A stretch of DNA of 64,000 bases from an uncultured Bacilli bacterium (GTDB taxonomy: Bacteria > Bacillota_I > Bacilli_A > RF39 > UBA660): the NCBI GenBank assembly GCA_934091055.1, contig CAKOKN010000002.1:88405-152404 (forward strand), in the 5' to 3' direction. Under the pieces are notes generated by a model that was not told where the DNA came from, made no database searches, and saw only the letters and a program-made list of their open reading frames with translations. Position numbers and translations under genes: made by a program. Positions 60,401 through 64,000 of this stretch are shown here, piece after piece (positions within the stretch are counted from its first letter, which is position 1; each line of letters opens with the position of its first letter).

Positions 60401-60773
60401 TAAAATAATAACTTCCATAATAGAGTTCTTCCATTTCGAATTATCCTTAAAAGAACTATCATATAGTAGTTTAAATGGTTATAGTTATATCAATGCTGAG
60501 ATAATGGATGTACTAGAACTACTAACAGGAGAATACATTGATCTTCAAGAATTAATTCCCAAAGAAGCTTTCGAAGAATTTATAAATAAATTTAAAGAAA
60601 ATATAGAATTTAAAAATAATAATTATTATATAGATTTAATAGAACTAACTAAAAACAAAGAATTCTTTAATTATCTAAGAAAATATAATATTAATGATAA
60701 AATAATGAGTAGTTATAATAAAATTATTAAAGAAGTAAATTATATTGAAAAAGAATATTATGTGCAAATATAA
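57486..60773 (+). CDS. nuclease-STAND NTPase fusion (candidate antiphage defence protein)
   Basis: 1095 residues. N-terminal Mrr-like restriction endonuclease domain (about 8-110): LEFQRFAIDVIDV, EVFSEAKDLGIDAYKI (Asp of the PD-(D/E)xK site) and IVVQAKRV (Q-x-K). A STAND-type P-loop NTPase follows: LLITGNPGIGKTSLGRAL (about 200-217), IFFLDDYWGSSF (Walker B, about 248-259) and ILIITSRDYII. From about 330 to the end is an alpha-helical, Leu/Ile/Lys-rich array without recognised motifs, the expected sensor region. This matches nSTAND-type NLR-like immune proteins that sense phage proteins and cleave DNA. Single gene with AGGGGAGGG as RBS and its own terminator. Confidence 0.85.
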   Translation: MPKYDFHALMEPLEFQRFAIDVIDVREKTNFEVFSEAKDLGIDAYKITKNGITIVVQAKRVKDFKSLFSILKTDELPKIKKLNIDRYILITSSTISKTQKSKILELLDPYVINSEDIIAKDDLNKYLTKEKYKEIELNYPSLWFNSANTFLKEMTDIVNHSIYEETIDELEKIKQSMKNYVIPENFSKIINSLNNSRVLLITGNPGIGKTSLGRALSSYYITKDYELIYTKEIDKANQVYKRDNKQIFFLDDYWGSSFKDKNYSHIENTKFINFVDKISNSNNKILIITSRDYIIKQVDEDLKRILINKEYLLDIKKISLNLRYKILYKYLSTSDINYSYIEYILENVEEIIKHNNFNPRIIEMYINSTFHLEVNKYKYLKYLVETLNSPISFLDEIYQKQTKEAKLLLYLMLTIEPPILLKDLEEAYLNIINASNKNYDNYNLENIISQLEKNFIRTYYINNKGIVVDFINNSIIDYLYDCNDNFKEFEFDIINNLTYFNQIIFFLKNKDNILKLPVLSNSYITLKNKLISNINNLNIIIGSFYDTIEYYNITSREQLIYKILKLSNIDNLDKEIVELIIEKYNLIIKALDNKDRCYIYKDNLSELLCLYKKITKYIDVNKKEYLDIYYKNIKHTFELYLLLEDDAFQNELKHKLTNKEKVIEFYKSIIYYDLEYYYDNKMYQSLEELYFLLETDLYDVIKDDDELLEAVEYYDNIPKSYYAAKDEIMDKESLKDNYDINEKLIVKELKINKSTSISFNKYIKNLLSPEEIKDLKKHLNKNKYLKSFKNTKEKVDILLYFYKNYHCFPNSEEEFYKILITTPTITSDIKNSQYIMLTLAYILFTSNKPIFKKEDILEVLLDLKINKKEVFKLLDTILFKQEEEWYCFATKELQAYCLSLYVSYIKDNDKEEFYNGLISALVLPVEVDFEYIDDLDIYYDYFQKNDKEGFIKYFIYEILNNYLSKTNKQDEDKIITSIIEFFHFELSLKELSYSSLNGYSYINAEIMDVLELLTGEYIDLQELIPKEAFEEFINKFKENIEFKNNNYYIDLIELTKNKEFFNYLRKYNINDKIMSSYNKIIKEVNYIEKEYYVQI

Positions 60774-60799
60774 TCTATATTATAAAATATAGTATAAAT

Positions 60800-60825
60800 A
60801 AAAGAGGACAGCCCTCTTTTATTTT
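60800..60825 (+). terminator. terminator of STAND gene
   Basis: AAAAGAGG / CCTCTTTT stem with 5-base loop, then ATTTTC. Confidence 0.82.
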
Positions 60826-60889
60826 CTATTTATTACTTCTTATACTTACTTAATAGCAAATTATAGATTGATAATAACCCCATAATCAA

Positions 60890-60914
60890 AGAAAAAGTAC
60901 TATTTCTAGTACTT
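60890..60914 (-). terminator. terminator of tRNA-Trp transcript
   Basis: AAGTACTA / TAGTACTT 8-bp stem; on the minus strand T5 follows. It lies about 65 bp beyond the tRNA 3' end. Confidence 0.7.
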
Positions 60915-60978
60915 AATCAAGATTATATATAACAGCAAACCCACCAACAAAGTAGAAAAAGTTCACTTTAATATCATA

Positions 60979-61052
60979 TGGCAGGGGATGAGAGAATCGA
61001 ACTCCCAACAGTGGTTTTGGAGACCATTATTATACCATTTAACTAATCCCCT
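60979..61052 (-). tRNA. tRNA-Trp (anticodon CCA)
   Basis: On the minus strand the acceptor arms AGGGGAT and ATCCCCT pair, with discriminator G and an encoded CCA end (60981-60979). The anticodon loop CTCCAAA gives CCA = Trp. The T arm has GGGAG-TTCGATT-CTCTC. A D arm GTTAAATGGTATAAT is present. 74 bases in all. One weak A-C pair at the top of the anticodon stem. Confidence 0.95.
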
Positions 61053-61167
61053 AATAATTGGTACAAATAAATAATACCATAAAAACTATTAAAAGTAAAC
61101 ATTTTTAAATAAAATAATATTTAAATATATAATATTAATCTCAATAGTAAACATAAATAGATATTTT

Positions 61168-61190
61168 ATTTTTAGACCTAGGCTAAAAAT
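61168..61190 (-). repeat. hairpin element E (minus-strand member of the hairpin family)
   Basis: Read on the minus strand: 8-bp arms ATTTTTAG / CTAAAAAT around CC-TA-GG-T, the same core as clusters A-D with a 2-base centre. It lies beyond the srtB terminator, in the orientation of srtB. Confidence 0.7.
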
Positions 61191-61192
61191 AA

Positions 61193-61218
61193 CACCCTAA
61201 GATTATAAGCTTAGGGTG
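61193..61218 (-). terminator. terminator of srtB
   Basis: CACCCTAAG / CTTAGGGTG 9-bp stem; on the minus strand TTATTTTT follows. Confidence 0.82.
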
Positions 61219-61229
61219 AAATATAAAAA

Positions 61230-62234
61230 TTATTTATATTCTATACTAATCATTTTAGCATGTACAGCTACTCTTTTAGTACCAGTATTATCACAAGTAG
61301 ATAAAGTAAGTATTTTATCATCAGCACTAACATCTATACCAAAGTCATAAATACTTCTTCCCTTAAGAGTATTTATAAACTCTTCAAAAGGTAAGGCATT
61401 AAAACTAGTTCTTAAATAATATACTTCTGGTTCAATAGTATAAACAGAAAATACTTTCCAAACAGTATTAGTAGTAGGAGTAGACACTTTAATATAATAG
61501 TTACTACTATTACTTAAATAACCATCATATAGCATATTAGGAACAGAACCAAACATCGTTTTATTATTCATATTATGTCCATAAATAATAGTATTCTTTC
61601 CAAAATTTGTAAAATCAGAACGATAGTCTGCAAATATCCAACCACCCGCATTACTGCTTCCATTAAAAGCGTGGCTAAGATAATATTCATTATCACTACT
61701 TTGAACTACTGGATAATTAACTTTAGTTCCATCAACTTTAATCCATCCTACAGTATCAGAGTTCTTAGCTATAAGTTCATTAAAGTTAACATTCATAAAT
61801 GGAACAGACAAGTAATCCCAATAATCATTAGGATAGTAGACATTGTCAACTTCTTCGTTATTATCACTATTATTGTCAGTACTATTATCTTCCTCTTCAG
61901 TATGTTCTTCTTTTTCAATTATTTCAGTTTTATCAATAATATCCTTAGATAAATACTTAATTTTTAATCCTTGCACATACCATCTACTAATAAGAAATAC
62001 GCATATAAGATATACAGTAAGTGAAATTCCAATCATACAAACAGATATGATTTTATTTTGTTTTGTTGTCTTAACATATCTTTTCTTACCAAATAATGCC
62101 ATTATACCAAATATAAAATACTTTGGAATGATAGTAATAACATTAAATAGTCCCATAAAGAAGTACTTAATAAATTTTATAATACCCTTAAATATAGCAA
62201 CAATGCCATAAGCAAAGGTTTTAAAAAAGTACAT
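61230..62234 (-). CDS. srtB: class B sortase
   Basis: 334 residues. A long hydrophobic/amphipathic N-terminal segment (1-48), a transmembrane helix (about 60-85), an acidic Asn/Asp/Glu linker (105-130) and the sortase B domain: TVGWIKVDGTKVNYPVVQ, NEYYLSHAF, IIYGHNM (catalytic His about 219), LTLSTC (Cys about 314) and TKRVAVHAKM (Arg about 320). It cuts NPxTx-type signals and links proteins to the wall. The surface protein at 18814 with NPKTG is a likely substrate. The N-terminal region is longer than in typical SrtB. Confidence 0.93.
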   Translation of the reverse strand: MYFFKTFAYGIVAIFKGIIKFIKYFFMGLFNVITIIPKYFIFGIMALFGKKRYVKTTKQNKIISVCMIGISLTVYLICVFLISRWYVQGLKIKYLSKDIIDKTEIIEKEEHTEEEDNSTDNNSDNNEEVDNVYYPNDYWDYLSVPFMNVNFNELIAKNSDTVGWIKVDGTKVNYPVVQSSDNEYYLSHAFNGSSNAGGWIFADYRSDFTNFGKNTIIYGHNMNNKTMFGSVPNMLYDGYLSNSSNYYIKVSTPTTNTVWKVFSVYTIEPEVYYLRTSFNALPFEEFINTLKGRSIYDFGIDVSADDKILTLSTCDNTGTKRVAVHAKMISIEYK

Positions 62235-62305
62235 AATATTTTAAGCACCTCCTTTTATTCTAAAATAATTATATCATATAAATAAAAAAAAGTATAATAT
62301 TGTTG

Positions 62306-62334
62306 TTGTATTTAAATAAAAAATATTGTATAAT
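62306..62334 (+). promoter_or_regulatory. promoter of DUF402 gene
   Basis: TTGTAT (62306-62311), 17 bp, TATAAT (62329-62334). Confidence 0.72.
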
Positions 62335-62356
62335 ACTCGTGAATGAGGGTGTATAA

Positions 62357-62899
62357 ATGGATAATGTTAAAGTAGGCGATAAGTTAGAGATACACTGTTA
62401 TAAACATAATGGTAAATTACATAGACAGTGGGATGAAGCAGTAGTTCTTGATATAAAAGATGATTACATTGTATTTGGTAACAATAGAACAACTGTAGTA
62501 GACGCCGATGGAAGAGTATGGAAAACAAAGGAACCAGCGATTATGTTTTTCTTTAAAGACAGATGGTTCAATATAATAGGTCAATTAAAAGAATATGGTA
62601 TTTATTTTTACTGTAATATAGCTACACCATTTATAATAGATGAGAAAGTAATTAAATATATTGATTATGACTTAGACTTACGAGTATTTCCTAATGGTAG
62701 TTTTAAAATATTAGATAGAATGGAATATAGATATCATAAAAAACAAATGCACTATTCTAGTAGATTAGATTTTATATTAAAATATGAACTTGGTAATCTA
62801 ATAGAAATGGTAAGAGCTAAAGAAGATCCCTTCAACAAGAAAACTATTGAAAGATACCATCAACTTTATATAAACATAGTTAATGATAGTAAACAGTAA
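62357..62899 (+). CDS. DUF402 nucleoside di/triphosphate phosphatase (Ntdp/YgaC-like)
   Basis: 180 residues. YKHNGKLHRQWDEAVVLD, RTTVVDADGRVWKTKEPAIMFFFKDRWFN, then FYCNIATPFIIDEKVIKYIDYDLDLRVFPNG and ILDRMEYRYHKKQM are characteristic of the DUF402 barrel family; conserved Asp and Tyr residues (YIDYDLD) bind the metal and phosphate. The S. aureus/B. subtilis type hydrolyses nucleoside tri- and diphosphates. RBS AGGGTG. Last gene before the rRNA operon. Confidence 0.9.
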   Translation: MDNVKVGDKLEIHCYKHNGKLHRQWDEAVVLDIKDDYIVFGNNRTTVVDADGRVWKTKEPAIMFFFKDRWFNIIGQLKEYGIYFYCNIATPFIIDEKVIKYIDYDLDLRVFPNGSFKILDRMEYRYHKKQMHYSSRLDFILKYELGNLIEMVRAKEDPFNKKTIERYHQLYINIVNDSKQ

Positions 62900-62997
62900 A
62901 TGATAATAAATAATAACAGTAATGGTAGAAAAATCATTACTCAAAAACAGAATCAAGTAAGAAATAAATAAAAATTGAAAAAAGTTCAAAAAAAGAC

Positions 62998-63026
62998 TTT
63001 ACAAACAAAGAAATAAATGATATGAT
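62998..63026 (+). promoter_or_regulatory. rRNA promoter P1
   Basis: TTTACA (62998-63003), 17 bp, TATGAT (63021-63026), followed by CGTAA/TTACG hairpin and TCTTTGAAAA at 63070-63079. Confidence 0.8.
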
Positions 63027-63329
63027 ACATAACACGTAAGGCAAAGAAGAAAGCTTTTACGGAGTAGTATCTTTGAAAAATAATAAATGAAACATTTTTG
63101 ATAACCATTTTTAATATATTTGTAAATATAGAAGTGGAGTTAAAACTGTTTTTTATTTTGCGCTTATTTTTTATTTTCTTATTATAGTAAGCACTTGAAA
63201 GACTTTCTGCTATAGTTAATTCTTTTATTGCAGCAAGCCATAAGTATTAACTATAAATTGTGTTTCACTAATGAAAATACAAAGTAAAAATAAAAAAGTC
63301 AAAAAAATGAAAAAAATATCAAAAAAGAC

Positions 63330-63358
63330 TTTACAAACAAAAAAATAAGTGGTATGAT
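63330..63358 (+). promoter_or_regulatory. rRNA promoter P2
   Basis: TTTACA (63330-63335), 17 bp, TATGAT (63353-63358), then a GAGGC...GCCTGTG hairpin and TCTTTGAAAA. Confidence 0.8.
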
Positions 63359-63590
63359 ACATAACACACGAGGCAAAAAGAAAAGCCTGTGCGAAGTATC
63401 TTTGAAAAATAATAAATGGAACATTTTTAACACCATCACTTTATATATTTAATATATAATCAAGGTTAAAACTGTTTTTTTATTTTGGCCTTTAATCAGT
63501 TTATGAACTAATGATATTAATATAAATTTTCTTATTTGAATTGCAAAAGCAAATATAAAATAAAAAAATGAAAAAAATATCAAAAAAGAC

Positions 63591-63619
63591 TTTACAAATA
63601 AAAAAATAAGTGGTATGAT
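63591..63619 (+). promoter_or_regulatory. rRNA promoter P3
   Basis: TTTACA (63591-63596), 17 bp, TATGAT (63614-63619), then a TGTGA/TCACA hairpin and TCTTTGAAAA. Confidence 0.8.
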
Positions 63620-63784
63620 ACATAAATGTGAGGCGGCAATACAAATCACAAAGTATCTTTGAAAAAAATGGAAACATTTATAATTGCAATGCATAATATA
63701 TTATGTAGTATCTAATATTTGTTAAATCAAAAATTTTACTTCTGATGACTTAAATAAAAAAGTCAAAAAAAGTAGAAAAAAGGG

Positions 63785-63813
63785 TTGACAAAGATTAAGA
63801 TATTTGATATAGT
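63785..63813 (+). promoter_or_regulatory. rRNA promoter P4 (proximal)
   Basis: TTGACA (63785-63790), 17 bp, TATAGT (63808-63813), then TTGCA/TGCAA hairpin and a GTTCTTTGAAAACTGAGC boxA region. It is the best -35 of the four and differs in sequence from P1-P3. Confidence 0.85.
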
Positions 63814-63925
63814 ATTAATGCACTTGCAAAAAAAGATGCAAATGAGAAAGTTCTTTGAAAACTGAGCAAAATGTCAATTTGAGTAGCTAGGAAAAAAATA
63901 ACTTATGAATAATTTAAATTAAATT

Positions 63926-64000
<75 letters not shown>

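Larger units (their letters stand above)
62986..63682 (+). repeat. three tandem copies of rRNA promoter unit
   Basis: Units at about 62986-63099, 63319-63433 and 63580-63682 share AAAAAAGACTTTACAAA, GTATGATACATAA, AGTATCTTTGAAAAA and AAATGRAACATTT. P1-P2 spacing is 332 bp and P2-P3 261 bp. A downstream GTTAAAACTGTTTTTTATTTTG motif is shared by the first two. Confidence 0.8.
62900..63925 (+). other. rRNA operon upstream region, about 1 kb, non-coding
   Basis: No credible gene. It holds three homologous promoter units and a fourth promoter, each followed by a short hairpin and a boxA-like CTTTGAAAA, then the 16S gene. Short ORFs here are chance. Confidence 0.8.

Noticed and set aside
63449..63694. 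81-codon minus-strand ORF in the rRNA leader
   Set aside because: Lies across two promoter repeat units; Phe/Ile-rich from reverse reading of A-tracts.

Overview
The window comes from a very AT-rich, low-GC Firmicute: genes use A/T-ending codons, ribosome binding sites are AGGAGG-like, and promoters are canonical -35/-10 pairs with 17-bp spacers. It looks like a streamlined gut Bacilli/Erysipelotrichia-type lineage (inference; no database search was possible). It keeps a Gram-positive envelope (MurA, an LtaS-like enzyme, a class B sortase with a candidate NPKTG substrate, amidases). It also keeps sporulation genes: sigma-G, GerQ, CwlD and YlmC/YmxH.

Layout. 1-8.7 kb: 3' part of murA, an SGNH-like protein lacking catalytic residues, rpmE, an LTA synthase, then a convergent agr quorum-sensing locus (agrA-agrC on +, agrB-agrD on -) including a 38-codon agrD at 6047-6163. 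An orphan histidine kinase follows. 8.7-20.3 kb: Smr protein, a 39-residue membrane peptide behind a consensus promoter, clpP, a TGS-fused nucleoside kinase, cwlD, an Abi/HEPN gene joined to htrA, the tsaE-tsaB-rimI-tsaD operon, the sortase substrate and a holin-like gene. 20.4-31.3 kb: pcrA, an M15 peptidase, an ArsR/P1B-ATPase metal operon with a palindromic operator, a beta-helix membrane protein, a metallophosphoesterase remnant, a UDG-like gene, an ATPase cassette bounded by a 29-bp direct repeat (28/29 identical), and a five-LysM amidase. 31.3-36.1 kb: paired DnaA-box sequences, a candidate structured ncRNA, RNase J, and an accessory GNAT / MazG-like / HipA-like group. 36.1-46.4 kb: rimP-nusA-rnpM-infB, three tandem genes of an unknown related family, rbfA-nrnA-truB-mutL and miaA. 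46.4-57.4 kb: gpsA, DUF192, a HETLH metallopeptidase, two pseudopilins, lspA-rluD, sigG, a sugar-kinase-like gene, ylmC, ung, gerQ, pduL, an ABC membrane half and yidD. 57.5-64 kb: a 1095-residue nuclease-STAND NTPase (candidate antiviral defence), tRNA-Trp, sortase B, a DUF402 phosphatase, and an rRNA leader with four promoters running into the 5' end of 16S rRNA.

The most novel signal is a family of small hairpins with unrelated but perfectly complementary arms of about 8-10 bp around a conserved core of the form G-CC-TNN-GG-T-C. They occur in five intergenic clusters near 13.5, 23.15, 33.75, 45.3 and 61.18 kb. The stems differ completely while pairing and core are kept, which points to selection on the structure. 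Other highlights are the agr locus, the repeat-bounded ATPase cassette, the nuclease-STAND gene and the roughly 0.4-kb candidate ncRNA.
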